35,564 bases of DNA from JBAXEO01 sp964541375 (GTDB taxonomy: Bacteria > Actinomycetota > Coriobacteriia > Anaerosomatales > JAAXUF01). Below the pieces are notes generated by a model. The model ran no database searches and was not told where the DNA came from. It was given only the letters and a program-made list of their open reading frames with translations. Positions 1-8,228 of the stretch are shown piece after piece. The first letter of the stretch is position 1, and every line of letters begins with the position of its first letter. The DNA is taken from positions 1 to 35,564 of the forward strand of contig CAZIPT010000019.1 in assembly GCA_964541375.1 (NCBI GenBank), written 5' to 3'. A program made the position numbers and the translations under genes.

Positions 1-1125
1 CCGCTCTACCACCCCAAGGGCGCGCGCGTGCTGCGGCTCCTCCAGGAGTGGCTGCGCGGCGTCCTGTACGAGCGCGGCTACGTCGAGGTCATCACCCCTC
101 ACATCTACAAGGCCGACGTGTGGAAGATCTCCGGCCACTACGAGAACTACCGCGAGAACATGTACTTCTTCGAGATCGACGAGGGCGACGGCAAGGTCAG
201 CGAGTACGGCATCAAGCCGATGAACTGCCCGGGCCACCTGATGATCTACGGCGACAGCATGAAGTCCTACCGCGACCTGCCCATCCGCATGTCGGAGTTT
301 GGCACCGTCTACCGCCACGAGCTCTCCGGCGTCGTACACGGGCTCATGCGTGCGCGCTCGTTCACCCAGGACGATGCGCACATCTTCTGCACCCCCGAGC
401 AGGTGCATGGCGAGGTCATGGGCATGCTCGACCTCGTGGACTATGTCAACGGCGTCTTCGGCTTCGAGTACTCGGCGGAGGTCTCGACGCGTCCCGAGAA
501 GTCCATCGGCGGCCAGGAGTTCTGGGACAACGCCACGCAAGCGCTGATCGCTGCGCTCGAGGAGAAGGGCGTCCCCTTCGAGATCAACGAAGGTGACGGC
601 GCGTTCTACGGCCCCAAGATCGACATCAAGCTCAAGGACGCGATCGGACGCACCTGGCAGACGTCGACCATCCAGGTCGACTACAACCTGCCGCAGCGCT
701 TCGGCCTAACGTACCGCACAGCCGACAACTCCGAGGCGCAGCCGTACATGCTGCACCGCACGATCGTCGGCAGCATGGAGCGGTTCTTCGGCATCCTCAT
801 CGAGCACTACGCCGGATCGCTCCCGACGTGGCTCGCACCGGTGCAGGCTCTGCTCATCCCGATCTCGGACCGCCACGTCGAGCACACCGAGGCGGTCGCC
901 AAGCGACTCATCGCCGCGGGCGTGCGTGCCGAGGTGCAGGTCGACAACGAGCCGATGCGCGTCAAGATCGCAAAGGCGCAGCAGCTCAAGGTCCCCTACA
1001 TGCTCGTGATCGGCGACAAGGAAGTCGAGGACGACTCCGTAGGCGTGCGTGAGCGCACGCAGGGCGACATCGGCGCGATGGGTGTGGCTGAGTTCGCCGA
1101 ACTCGTGGTGAGCCAGCGTCCGTAG
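1..1125 (+). CDS. thrS: threonyl-tRNA synthetase, 5'-truncated by window edge
   Basis: Class II threonyl-tRNA synthetase, which charges tRNA-Thr with threonine in the cytoplasm. The frame is open from base 1, so the N-terminal TGS and editing domains lie outside the window and about 374 residues remain. The catalytic core is clear. It shows the zinc-binding MNCPGH motif, the RHE motif-2 arginine region followed by RSFTQDDAHIFC, and the motif-3 region MLHRTIVGSMERFFGILIEHY. The anticodon-binding domain follows (PVQALLIPISDRHVE onward) and ends in the usual GDKEVE segment. A GTG at 28 is only an internal valine, because the family motif PLYHPKGAR begins upstream of it. The gene ends 135 bases before ruvC, and a separate promoter lies in that gap. 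Confidence 0.97.
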   Translation, partial: PLYHPKGARVLRLLQEWLRGVLYERGYVEVITPHIYKADVWKISGHYENYRENMYFFEIDEGDGKVSEYGIKPMNCPGHLMIYGDSMKSYRDLPIRMSEFGTVYRHELSGVVHGLMRARSFTQDDAHIFCTPEQVHGEVMGMLDLVDYVNGVFGFEYSAEVSTRPEKSIGGQEFWDNATQALIAALEEKGVPFEINEGDGAFYGPKIDIKLKDAIGRTWQTSTIQVDYNLPQRFGLTYRTADNSEAQPYMLHRTIVGSMERFFGILIEHYAGSLPTWLAPVQALLIPISDRHVEHTEAVAKRLIAAGVRAEVQVDNEPMRVKIAKAQQLKVPYMLVIGDKEVEDDSVGVRERTQGDIGAMGVAEFAELVVSQRP

Positions 1126-1188
1126 GGACGCGCGCGTGCCGTAGCCGCGCGGTGGTCGGCACGCGATAGAGGCACGCACCGGCGCTGC

Positions 1189-1217
1189 TTTACGGTGTCG
1201 GTCCCGACGGCTATCCT
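1189..1217 (+). promoter_or_regulatory. candidate sigma-70 promoter for ruvCAB
   Basis: TTTACG at 1189-1194 and TATCCT at 1212-1217 are separated by exactly 17 nt, and they lie 44 nt upstream of the ruvC ATG. This is the best -35/-10 pair in the thrS-ruvC gap. It is assigned by eye against the TTGACA/TATAAT consensus only. Confidence 0.45.
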
Positions 1218-1260
1218 GAACATATGTTCGATTGCCGTGCTGGGGAGGCTTGAGGGACGC

Positions 1261-1779
1261 ATGATCATTCTTGGCATCGACCCCGGACTCGCCAACACTG
1301 GCTGGGGTGTCATTGAACAGTCCGGGCCGCGCAGCCGGTGCGTCGCGTACGGGTGCGTCACGACCCGCGCCAGCGAGCCGCTCGCACAGCGGCTCTCAGC
1401 GATCCATGAAGGCATCGTCGCCGTGATCGAACGCTACACGCCACAGGAGTGTGCGGTGGAGAGCGTGTTCTTTGGCTCCAACGCCAAGAGCGCCTTTGCG
1501 ACGGGGCAGGCCCGAGGTGTGGCGCTGCTTGCGACCGCGGCCTCGCGCATCGAACTGGCGGAATACTCGCCGCTGCAGATCAAGAGCGTGGTAACGGGCA
1601 GCGGCGCCGCCGACAAGAGGCAGATGCAGTACATGGTTCGAGCGCTATTGAACCTCGACCATGAACCCAAACCCGACCACAGCGCCGATGCGCTGGCCGC
1701 AGCGATCTGTCACGGTACGATGCGCGGCCACGCCGCCCTCGAGCGTGAGGGCCGTAGTCCGGCTCGGGAGACCGCATGA
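1261..1779 (+). CDS. ruvC: Holliday junction endodeoxyribonuclease RuvC
   Basis: Resolves Holliday junctions by paired nicks, working on the RuvAB branch-migration complex. The protein is 172 aa, the normal family length. The catalytic tetrad is readable: D7 in GIDPG, E67 in AVESVFFG, and H140 and D143 in KPDHSADALAAAICH. This is the His/Asp arrangement known from Thermus RuvC. The frame is open further upstream to a GTG at 1195. The ATG at 1261 is chosen because the family starts directly with MIILGIDPG, and a purine-rich GGGGAGG/GAGGGA stretch precedes it. The stop codon overlaps the ruvA start (ATGA), so translation of the two is probably coupled. Confidence 0.96.
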   Translation: MIILGIDPGLANTGWGVIEQSGPRSRCVAYGCVTTRASEPLAQRLSAIHEGIVAVIERYTPQECAVESVFFGSNAKSAFATGQARGVALLATAASRIELAEYSPLQIKSVVTGSGAADKRQMQYMVRALLNLDHEPKPDHSADALAAAICHGTMRGHAALEREGRSPARETA

Positions 1780-2369
1780 TCGCCTTCCTGACGGGACGCG
1801 TGGCCGGAAAGTCACCCACGCACGCGCTGATAGAGGTTCACGGCGTCGGTTACGAGCTGGCGATGTCGAGCACGTCGCTCTACGCGCTTCCGCCTGACGG
1901 CGAGAGCGTCACCGTCCACACGTATCTGCACGTTCGCGAGGACGAACTCTCTCTCTTCGGCTTCGAATCCCTCGCCGAGAAGAAGGCGTTCGAGCTGCTC
2001 ATAACCGTCAGCGGTGTTGGACCCAAGGTCGCGCTTGCTGCGCTCTCCACGCTGTCGCCCGACGATCTTGCCGCCGCGGTCGCGGCCGAGGACGTCGCCA
2101 TGATCTCCAGCGTGCCCGGTATCGGTGCCAAGACCGCCCAGCGCATCATTCTCGACCTGAAGGACAAGCTCGGCGCCGGTCTCGACCGTGCAGCGGCTCC
2201 TCGAAGCGGTGTGGGCGCGACCGCGTCTGCCGAGGCCACCGATGCGCTGCTCGGCATGGGCTTCTCGGCAGCGGAGGCTGCGGCGGCACTCAAGGGCTAC
2301 GACGGCGCGCCCGGGAATCCGCAGGCGCTGCTCAAGTACGCGCTGCAGCGTCTTGGGAGCGGACGATGA
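1776..2369 (+). CDS. ruvA: Holliday junction branch migration protein RuvA
   Basis: Tetrameric Holliday-junction-binding subunit that loads the RuvB motor. The protein is 197 aa, normal for the family. The N-terminal OB fold starts MIAFLTGRVAGK. The two helix-hairpin-helix segments are visible as LLITVSGVGPKVALAALS and ISSVPGIGAKTAQRIILDLK. A flexible linker leads to the C-terminal domain III (DALLGMGFSAAEAAAALKGY) that contacts RuvB. It overlaps ruvC by 4 bases on the left and ruvB by 4 bases (ATGA) on the right, which indicates one tightly coupled operon. Confidence 0.97.
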   Translation: MIAFLTGRVAGKSPTHALIEVHGVGYELAMSSTSLYALPPDGESVTVHTYLHVREDELSLFGFESLAEKKAFELLITVSGVGPKVALAALSTLSPDDLAAAVAAEDVAMISSVPGIGAKTAQRIILDLKDKLGAGLDRAAAPRSGVGATASAEATDALLGMGFSAAEAAAALKGYDGAPGNPQALLKYALQRLGSGR

Positions 2370-3442
2370 GCACCGTCTGGGAGGCGCCTGATTCCGGCGA
2401 TGTCGCCGGTATAGACGAGGCAGAGCGTCTCGTGACCGGCGGGTTCACGGAGGACGACCTCGAGATCGACCGGTCGCTGCGTCCGCGCTGCCTCGACGAG
2501 TATCTGGGCCAGGCGCGCGTCAAAGACAATCTCGGCGTGCTCATCGATGCTGCACGTCAGCGCGACGAACCGCTTGACCACGTGCTGCTCTCGGGCCCCC
2601 AGGGACTCGGCAAGACCACACTCGCACAGGTCATCTCAAACGAGCTGGGCGTCAAGCTGAAGACGACCAGCGGGCCGGCCGTCGAGCGCGCCGGCGACCT
2701 GGCTGCGATCCTCACCAACCTCGAAGAGCGCGACGTCCTCTTCATCGACGAGATCCATCGGCTGAACCGCGTCGTCGAAGAGGTGCTCTACCCGGCGATG
2801 GAGGACTTCACGCTCGATATCATCATCGGCAAAGGCCCCGCGGCGCGCTCCATACGGCTCGACCTGCCGCGCTTCACCCTCGTCGGCGCGACTACGCGCA
2901 CCGGACTGCTCACCGGCCCGCTCCGCGACCGCTTTGGCATGTCCTTCCGGCTCGACTACTACACCGCCGAGGAGCTGCAAGCGATCGTTGAGCGCTCGGC
3001 GAAGATCCTCGAGGTGAGCATCGACGTTGAGGGCGCCGCCGAGATCGCCCGCAGGTCACGCGGAACACCTCGTCTCGCCAACCGGCTGCTCAAGCGCGTC
3101 CGCGACTTCGCACAGGTCCGCCACCAGGGGATCATCGACGAAGACATCGCCGCCGAGGCGCTCGCGTTCTTCGAGGTCGACCACTTGGGTCTCGACTCGA
3201 TGGACAACAAGATCCTGCTGATGCTCGCCGAGACGTTTCGCGGCAGACCGGTCGGGCTCAACACCATAGCTAGCGCTGTCGGCGAGGAACCGGGCACGCT
3301 CGAGGATGTGTACGAGCCCTACCTGCTGCAACTCGGGCTGCTTGCTCGCACGCCCAAGGGGCGACAGGCCACGGCGCGCGCGTACGAGCACCTCGGCATC
3401 ACGCCGCCGTCGGATGCGGCCGGTCAAGCAGGGCTCTTCTGA
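2366..3442 (+). CDS. ruvB: Holliday junction branch migration ATPase RuvB
   Basis: Hexameric AAA+ motor that drives branch migration with RuvA. The protein is 358 aa. The typical RuvB core starts at LRPRCLDEYLGQARVK. It is followed by Walker A GPQGLGKTTLAQ, Walker B LFIDEIHRLN, the sensor-1 region LVGATTRTGLLTGPLRDRFG, and the C-terminal winged helix (LGLDSMDNKILLMLAETF, then GNTIAS-like and EEPGTLEDVYEPYLLQ segments). The N-terminal extension of about 30 residues before the core is common in actinobacterial RuvB. The stop overlaps the next start by one base (TGATG). Confidence 0.97.
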   Translation: MSTVWEAPDSGDVAGIDEAERLVTGGFTEDDLEIDRSLRPRCLDEYLGQARVKDNLGVLIDAARQRDEPLDHVLLSGPQGLGKTTLAQVISNELGVKLKTTSGPAVERAGDLAAILTNLEERDVLFIDEIHRLNRVVEEVLYPAMEDFTLDIIIGKGPAARSIRLDLPRFTLVGATTRTGLLTGPLRDRFGMSFRLDYYTAEELQAIVERSAKILEVSIDVEGAAEIARRSRGTPRLANRLLKRVRDFAQVRHQGIIDEDIAAEALAFFEVDHLGLDSMDNKILLMLAETFRGRPVGLNTIASAVGEEPGTLEDVYEPYLLQLGLLARTPKGRQATARAYEHLGITPPSDAAGQAGLF

Positions 3443-3816
3443 TGCCCGCTGAGGACGCAGCAAGCGGCTCAGAGCCAAAGCGGCCGCTCACACGCGAAGA
3501 GGAGCTCGACCGCGCGCTGTCAAAGGGCGAGCTCGAGGAGCTTCCGCCCAACCAGGTCAAGGGACTTCTCGGCGAGAAGAACCCAAAGCTCCGGGTCACC
3601 GACACGTTCGAGCCCGATCTCAACGCCGGTGTATCTCAGGAAGTCGACCTTCCTGTGATATGGATGGGCATCGTCCTGGCGTATCTGATCTTCTTCCCGC
3701 TCGCGTACGTCTTGTTGTGGCGCACGAAGTACATCACGCACCGGGACAAGGTCATCGTAAGCGTGGTCGGAGCGGTCGGTATCGGCTACGTGCTGTACCG
3801 CGTGATCGCCGGATAG
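3442..3816 (+). CDS. small two-TM membrane protein of unknown function
   Basis: A protein of 124 aa that I do not recognise. The N-terminal 70 residues are hydrophilic and charged (TREEELDRALSKGELEEL, then PNQVKGLLGEKNPKLRVTD). Two hydrophobic segments follow at about residues 72-91 (VIWMGIVLAYLIFFPLAYVLL) and 103-121 (KVIVSVVGAVGIGYVLYRVI), joined by a short positively charged loop. This suggests a cytoplasmic N-terminal domain on a hairpin membrane anchor. It is translationally coupled to ruvB (TGATG) and sits 3 nt before the M48-like membrane protein gene. It may be a partner of that protein rather than a recombination factor. Confidence 0.7.
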   Translation: MPAEDAASGSEPKRPLTREEELDRALSKGELEELPPNQVKGLLGEKNPKLRVTDTFEPDLNAGVSQEVDLPVIWMGIVLAYLIFFPLAYVLLWRTKYITHRDKVIVSVVGAVGIGYVLYRVIAG

Positions 3817-3819
3817 CGG

Positions 3820-4959
3820 ATGGCCCAGGTGCCGACAAGTGACCGCTCCTCGAGGATGCAGCCGCTGTGGGCGCGCGTGGATTCGAACCGGACGAAGCTC
3901 ACGATGTTCGTGGTGCTCTTCGTCTTGGGCTCGGCGCTGCTTCTCTCACTTGCCCTGGTCGCCGTGCCCGGGGCGCTCATCGGCGCGGTGATCGCCACGC
4001 CGGGCTCAGGCTACTGGTCGACCTACGCGCTCTCGGTCGCGGGAGCGGTCATCGTGCTGCTTGCCCTCGGCTCGCTTGCCTCGGCGATACAGCTCGCCAA
4101 CGCCGAGGACTGGGTCAAGAACCGTTTCAGCGGCCGCCCCCTGGCCGTCGGAGAGGCTCCCGAGCTCGAGTCCGCGCTTGCCGACATGGCGATCGCAGCG
4201 GGCCTCTCGGCGCCTCCGAGCGTTCTCGTGCTCGCCGAGGAGGGAGAGAACGCCTTCGCGCTGGGCACGGCGCGCAAGCGAGCGGTCGTCGGGATAACCG
4301 AGGGGATGTTGGGGGCCTTCGACGCCGATGAGCTGCGCGCGGTCGCCGCGACACTGATCGCGCGTATCGTCGCCGGCGACATCATGTTCGCCACGGCGCT
4401 CGCGGCGCTCATGGGCCCGGTACAGGCGATCCGCGGCTCTCGGAAGGGCGCGGGTGCGGCCGCCGCAGGATGTGCCGACTCGGGCTGCTCCAACCCCGGC
4501 TGCGGTGACCCGGGCTGCACGGGCGCGAGCGGCTGTGTGGACATCGGCGACCTCGACAGCGACTCGGCCGGCGGGTGTGCCGGGGCTATCGGAGTCGCAC
4601 TCTTCATCGCGTTCGTCATCGCGGTCACCTACGTGGCGCTGCTTATCGCATCTTGGATCGTCACGCTCTGGGGACGCGCTCTCCAGCGCACGAGCTACGA
4701 GAAGGCCGATGCGGAGGGCATGCTGCTGCTCAAGGACCCGACGCCCATGATCTCGGCTTTGCGCAAGTCGATCCTGTCATCGAACCTGGTGGCGAACGGC
4801 GACCAGTCCTACGACGGCATCTTCTACTCGTCGACATCAGGAACCCCCAAGGTCGAGAGGGCAGAGCGCGCGCGGTTCGAACGGCTCTGTGAGGTGCTCG
4901 GCGTCGAAGGTCTGATGGCCTCGCTCGATACCCAGGAGAACTCGCAGGTCGCTCCCTAG
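3820..4959 (+). CDS. M48 (HtpX-like) membrane protein lacking the zinc-binding motif, with Cys-rich insertion
   Basis: A 379-aa membrane protein whose layout resembles HtpX/M48 peptidases. Two N-terminal TM segments lie at about residues 28-53 and 66-90. The substrate-binding-like strand ENAFALGTARKRAVVGITEGML starts near N144 and matches HtpX NAFATG...AVVAVTEG. A helix follows where HExxH should be. There the sequence is A177-T-L-I-A181 (AVAATLIARIVAGD) in place of HELAH, so both zinc histidines and the catalytic glutamate are absent. The later REYxAD zinc ligand region reads RTSYEKADAEG. Between them sits a Gly/Cys-rich insertion with Cys at 218, 223, 228, 233, 239 and 253, then a TM segment at about 256-285. 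I infer a catalytically dead pseudoprotease. The alignment was made by eye. Confidence 0.72.
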   Translation: MAQVPTSDRSSRMQPLWARVDSNRTKLTMFVVLFVLGSALLLSLALVAVPGALIGAVIATPGSGYWSTYALSVAGAVIVLLALGSLASAIQLANAEDWVKNRFSGRPLAVGEAPELESALADMAIAAGLSAPPSVLVLAEEGENAFALGTARKRAVVGITEGMLGAFDADELRAVAATLIARIVAGDIMFATALAALMGPVQAIRGSRKGAGAAAAGCADSGCSNPGCGDPGCTGASGCVDIGDLDSDSAGGCAGAIGVALFIAFVIAVTYVALLIASWIVTLWGRALQRTSYEKADAEGMLLLKDPTPMISALRKSILSSNLVANGDQSYDGIFYSSTSGTPKVERAERARFERLCEVLGVEGLMASLDTQENSQVAP

Positions 4960-5033
4960 CCGCACGAGGCGGGACTCGGGTACATACCTCACAGACCAGG
5001 CTCCACAACCGCCGAGACAAGACGGAGACTTCT

Positions 5034-6629
5034 GTGCGCCGATCGCCCGGATCCCGAAGGAAGAGCACGCCCCGAACCTCGATCAAGTGTGCCCACACGG
5101 TCGGCGGTGATTCTCGGCTGGTGTTGGTCACCGCTGCTACCGGCTATATCGGCCGGAACCTGGTCCTGCCGCTCGAGCAGGCCGGCTACCGAGTCCGCGC
5201 GGCCGCGCGGTCGCCCAAGAAGCTCGTCGGGATCGTCTCGGCAGATACCGAGGTCGTGACAGCGGACGCGTTCGACGTCGCCGCGGTCGAGGCCTCATTG
5301 GCAGGCGTCGACACCGCGTTCTACCTGATCCACACCCTGGCCGAGGGCTCCGACTATGCCCAGCGCGACCGGGACTCAGCCCAGATCTTCGCGCGCGCGG
5401 CCGCCGACGCCGGGGTGCGTCGGATCGTGTTCTTTGGTGGATTGGGCGTCGCCGAGGAGAACCTCTCGGAGCACCTTGCCAGCCGTCAGGAGGTGGGGCG
5501 CGTTCTCGCCTCGACCGGTGTGGAGGTGGTCGAATTCCGGGCGTCGATCGTCATAGGTAGCGGGTCGACATCGTTCGAGATGATCCGCAATCTGGTCGAG
5601 AAGCTTCCGGCTATGACCACTCCGCGCTGGGTGCGCATGCCTTGTCAGCCGATCGCGATCAACGATGTCATCTGCTATCTGGTCGCGGCCGTCGCTCTCA
5701 GGAGCGAACGGGACAAGATGCACCGCATCTACGAGGTGGGCGGCGCGGAGGTGGTCACCTACAGCGACTTGCTGCGGATGTATGGCCGACGACGGGGGCT
5801 CAAGCGGCTCATCATCCCCGTCCCGGTGCTCTCGCCGGGTCTCTCGGGATGGTGGCTCTACCTCTTCACGCCCAAGCAAGCCACGGTAGGACGGCAGCTT
5901 GCCGAATCACTCCGCTTTCCCACCGTGGTCATGGACAAGTCCGCCGCGCGCGACTTCCCCGACATCCACCCTGTCGGCGCAGAGTGCGCTTTCGACCGAG
6001 CCTTCACCGAGGAGGACGAGGCCTTCGCGGCGATCCGCTGGAGCGAGGAGCTGGCAGACCGGCCCGGCGACGCGCCCGCAAGCTTCGAGCGCGAAGGCCG
6101 CTACGTCGACTCTCGCACCCTCAAGGTCGCGTGTCCGCCGGAGGCCGCCTTCGATCCGGTGGCTTGCATCGGCGGCGACAACGGCTGGTATGCGTTCGAC
6201 ACCCTGTGGGATATCCGCGGCTTCATGGACATCCTGCTGGGCGGACCGGGCCGCCGACGCGGCCGCCGGGACCAGTTCGCGCTGATCGAGGGCGATGTGC
6301 TGGAGTGGTGGCGAGTCGAAGAGGTCGACTCGCCGACGCTGCTGCGTCTCAAGGCCGAGATGGTCATGCCCGGTGACGGCTGGCTTCAGTACGAGCTCAT
6401 CGGTGACGATGAAGGTACTGTCGTCCGGCAGACGGCGACGTTCGACCCGAAGGGGATTCTGGGCAGGCTCTACTGGTACGCTGTTCTCCCGTTCCATCAC
6501 TTCGTCTTCAACGGGACGCTGAAGGGGATCGAGCGGGAGTGCACCGCGCTGGTGAACGGACCCAAGACGTGTCCGCTGCCGGGCGCCTGGGAACGGGAGA
6601 CGGCGCGCCGTCTCAGCGGCGAGATGTGA
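5034..6629 (+). CDS. SDR-family NAD(P)-binding protein with C-terminal DUF2867 domain
   Basis: A 531-aa protein. The N-terminal half is an atypical/extended short-chain dehydrogenase Rossmann fold. It begins LVLVTAATGYIGRNL (TGxxGxxG nucleotide loop) near residue 30, followed by RAAARSPKKL and the helix/strand pattern of the YbjT/NmrA-like group. The C-terminal part from about residue 350 fits DUF2867, with the hallmark end segment LGRLYWYAVLPFHHFVFNG. The substrate is unknown. The GTG at 5034 has a GGAG 6 nt upstream (5024-5027), which supports the 28-residue Arg/Ser-rich leader before the fold. A shorter start inside LVLV cannot be excluded. It begins 74 bases after the M48-like gene and probably starts its own or a loosely linked transcript. 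Confidence 0.85.
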   Translation: MRRSPGSRRKSTPRTSIKCAHTVGGDSRLVLVTAATGYIGRNLVLPLEQAGYRVRAAARSPKKLVGIVSADTEVVTADAFDVAAVEASLAGVDTAFYLIHTLAEGSDYAQRDRDSAQIFARAAADAGVRRIVFFGGLGVAEENLSEHLASRQEVGRVLASTGVEVVEFRASIVIGSGSTSFEMIRNLVEKLPAMTTPRWVRMPCQPIAINDVICYLVAAVALRSERDKMHRIYEVGGAEVVTYSDLLRMYGRRRGLKRLIIPVPVLSPGLSGWWLYLFTPKQATVGRQLAESLRFPTVVMDKSAARDFPDIHPVGAECAFDRAFTEEDEAFAAIRWSEELADRPGDAPASFEREGRYVDSRTLKVACPPEAAFDPVACIGGDNGWYAFDTLWDIRGFMDILLGGPGRRRGRRDQFALIEGDVLEWWRVEEVDSPTLLRLKAEMVMPGDGWLQYELIGDDEGTVVRQTATFDPKGILGRLYWYAVLPFHHFVFNGTLKGIERECTALVNGPKTCPLPGAWERETARRLSGEM

Positions 6630-6654
6630 CGACGATTGGAGAGGGGAGCGCGAG

Positions 6655-7014
6655 ATGCAGTACCAAGACGACTATATCGTCCGGCTGGTCGAGCAGCTCG
6701 GCTCCATGATGCGTCTTGCGTTCTCGCGCTTCCGGGAGGGGCAGAGCTCGTCAGAACCCCTCGACGTGACCAAACAGGCGATCCAGATGATCGTCGACGT
6801 TGATGCAGACGTCTTCGTGCGCTTCTCTCCGCAGTCGATGGTCGCCTATCTTGAGCTCTCCGGCTTCGACGACCGTCTCGTCGTCAAGCTCGCCGAGGCG
6901 TTGAACCTGCAGGCGGAGATCCTTGAGAGCGAGGGCTCACTGGTGCTGGCAGGCGTCCGCCGAGAGCAGGCCGTTGCCGTCTTGGACTCAATCGACCCGG
7001 AGCGCGCCAACTAG
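6655..7014 (+). CDS. small protein of unknown function
   Basis: A 119-aa soluble, mostly helical, acidic protein. The start MQYQDDYIVRLVEQLGSMMR is reminiscent of small families of the MYxQDYIxRxIE type (DUF6483-like), but I cannot confirm this by eye. The remainder (DVTKQAIQMIVDVDADVF, then the ALNLQAEILESEGSLVLAG helical hairpin) looks like a short TPR-like or helical bundle tail. The start is supported by GGAGAGGGGAG about 8 nt upstream of ATG 6655. It lies 25 bases after the SDR gene on the same strand and faces the superoxide reductase gene. Confidence 0.72.
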   Translation: MQYQDDYIVRLVEQLGSMMRLAFSRFREGQSSSEPLDVTKQAIQMIVDVDADVFVRFSPQSMVAYLELSGFDDRLVVKLAEALNLQAEILESEGSLVLAGVRREQAVAVLDSIDPERAN

Positions 7015-7047
7015 GCCGCAAGCGGACGAGAGCCCCTTCGACACCGA

Positions 7048-7064
7048 GGCGTCGGTCAGACGCC
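7048..7064. terminator. possible hairpin between convergent genes
   Basis: GGCGTC-GGTCA-GACGCC forms a perfect 6-bp stem with a 5-nt loop in the 65-base gap between two convergent genes. No T-run follows on either strand, so a terminator role is only suggested by location. Confidence 0.3.
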
Positions 7065-7079
7065 CGTGCGGGGATGAAC

Positions 7080-7427
7080 TCAGGCGGTAGCTTCGGCCAT
7101 CCACACGCCGTGCAGGTTGCACCGCTCGTAGACGGCGATTCTGGTGCCGGGGTCCAGCATAGCCTTGGCGACCACAGTCGGCGCGACGACGCCCGCGGCG
7201 AAATCGACCGTCTGGATCGGCGCACCGTTGGCGAGAATCGCGATGTACTCGATCCAATGGTCCGGCAGGTTGGGATGCGCCACGTAGTGGCCGACCTCGA
7301 CCGTGATCGTCACCCAGTCACCGTCGCGGGCAACGGCCACATAGGGCATATGCTTCTTGGAGAAGTCGTCAGCTGCGTCGATATCGTCAACGCTGTGGAT
7401 GCCGCCCAGAACGGGGGACTCGTTCAT
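7080..7427 (-). CDS. class II superoxide reductase (neelaredoxin-type)
   Basis: A 115-aa superoxide reductase, which reduces superoxide to hydrogen peroxide at a non-haem Fe(His)4(Cys) centre without making oxygen. This defence is typical of anaerobes. The ligands are visible: H26 in KKHMPY, H51 (and nearby H47) in GHYVAHP, H57 in DHWIEY, and C103 and H106 in the signature CNLHGVW. There is no N-terminal Cys4 rubredoxin-like domain, so it is the one-iron type. The usual EKH motif reads KKH: the conserved Lys is kept, but the Glu that ligates oxidised iron is replaced by Lys24. The start is the ATG at 7427, with GGAGG 7 nt upstream on the minus strand. The frame extends further to 7478 without an RBS. 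Confidence 0.9.
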   Translation of the reverse strand: MNESPVLGGIHSVDDIDAADDFSKKHMPYVAVARDGDWVTITVEVGHYVAHPNLPDHWIEYIAILANGAPIQTVDFAAGVVAPTVVAKAMLDPGTRIAVYERCNLHGVWMAEATA

Positions 7428-7482
7428 TGGTCTACCTCCGTGTCGTTCGCGGACTCGTGCGGGCCGTTCGCCGGCCATACTG

Positions 7483-7512
7483 TGTATACCCGCAAGCCCT
7501 TCGGTCTAGAAT
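7483..7512. promoter_or_regulatory. candidate divergent promoter region, sor / isochorismatase
   Basis: The 139-bp divergent gap contains TATACA on the minus strand (7483-7488), a plausible -10 for the superoxide reductase. On the plus strand TAGAAT (7507-7512) is a plausible -10 for the hydrolase, with a leader of about 47 nt. No good -35 hexamer is seen for either. The two elements lie on facing sides of the same 30 bp, so the promoters may overlap. Confidence 0.3.
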
Positions 7513-7566
7513 CGGGCTCGCGCAAAGAATGAGATCCCCCACCGTCACAGCGCGAAGGAGCTCCAG

Positions 7567-8148
7567 ATGTCTCACCTGGCTGCGGTTTCCCGCCGAGAAG
7601 ATGCCCTGCTCGTCGTCGTCGACATCCAGCAGCGGCTCGCTGCGGCGATGGAGCGCCGAGACAGCGTCGCTGCGTCGGCCGTGCGCCTGATCAAGACGGC
7701 AGCACTGGTGGGCGTGCCCGTCATCGTGACCCGGCAGTACCCGGAGGGTCTCGGCGAGACCGACCCCACCGTGGCCCGCGTGCTTGACGCCGTCGAGGCC
7801 GACGGGCACTCGGTAATGCGCGCCGACAAGCTCGCATTCGACTGTTTCGCTGATACCGCCTTCACCGAGCTTGTCTCGACGAGTGGGCGCACGCAGTTGA
7901 TTCTGACAGGCATGGAGACGCACATCTGCATCGCACAGACCGCACTTCATGGGCTGCGCTCGGGGCTCGAAGTGCAGATCGCGGCCGATGCGTGCTGCTC
8001 GCGTGACTCTGAGGCGCACGCGGCCGCGCTCGATAGGATGCGGGCCGCCGGCGCGGCGATCTCGTGGTCTGAGTCGGTCATGTACGAGCTGGTGGGCGCG
8101 GCGGGTACGGACGAGTTCAGGAGCCTGCTGCGCATCGTCAAGGAGTAG
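7567..8148 (+). CDS. isochorismatase-like cysteine hydrolase
   Basis: A 193-aa member of the isochorismatase/nicotinamidase superfamily. The three catalytic positions are readable: D19 in VVVDIQQRL, K88 in MRADKLAFDCF, and the nucleophile C121 in GMETHICIAQTAL, which also carries the cis-peptide region. The overall sequence is closest in style to the YcaC/ISOC1-type hydrolases rather than to PncA. The substrate is unknown, and no metal-binding nicotinamidase DxHxxxxxxH motif is obvious. AAGGAG at 7555-7560 is 6 nt before the ATG. It is divergent from the superoxide reductase, and a stress or detoxification role is possible but only inferred from that pairing. Confidence 0.9.
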   Translation: MSHLAAVSRREDALLVVVDIQQRLAAAMERRDSVAASAVRLIKTAALVGVPVIVTRQYPEGLGETDPTVARVLDAVEADGHSVMRADKLAFDCFADTAFTELVSTSGRTQLILTGMETHICIAQTALHGLRSGLEVQIAADACCSRDSEAHAAALDRMRAAGAAISWSESVMYELVGAAGTDEFRSLLRIVKE

Positions 8149-8215
8149 GCGCGAGAAGAGCGATTCGGCCCGCTGGCCTATGGACGGGCGCTGCTGTCGA
8201 GGACCCAAACACGCG

Positions 8216-8224
8216 TGATACACT
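8216..8224 (+). promoter_or_regulatory. extended -10 promoter of the 8265 operon
   Basis: TGATACACT at 8216-8224 is an extended -10 (TGn followed by TACACT), 41 nt upstream of the ATG. No convincing -35 is seen, which fits an extended -10 promoter. Confidence 0.45.
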
Positions 8225-8228
8225 AGCC

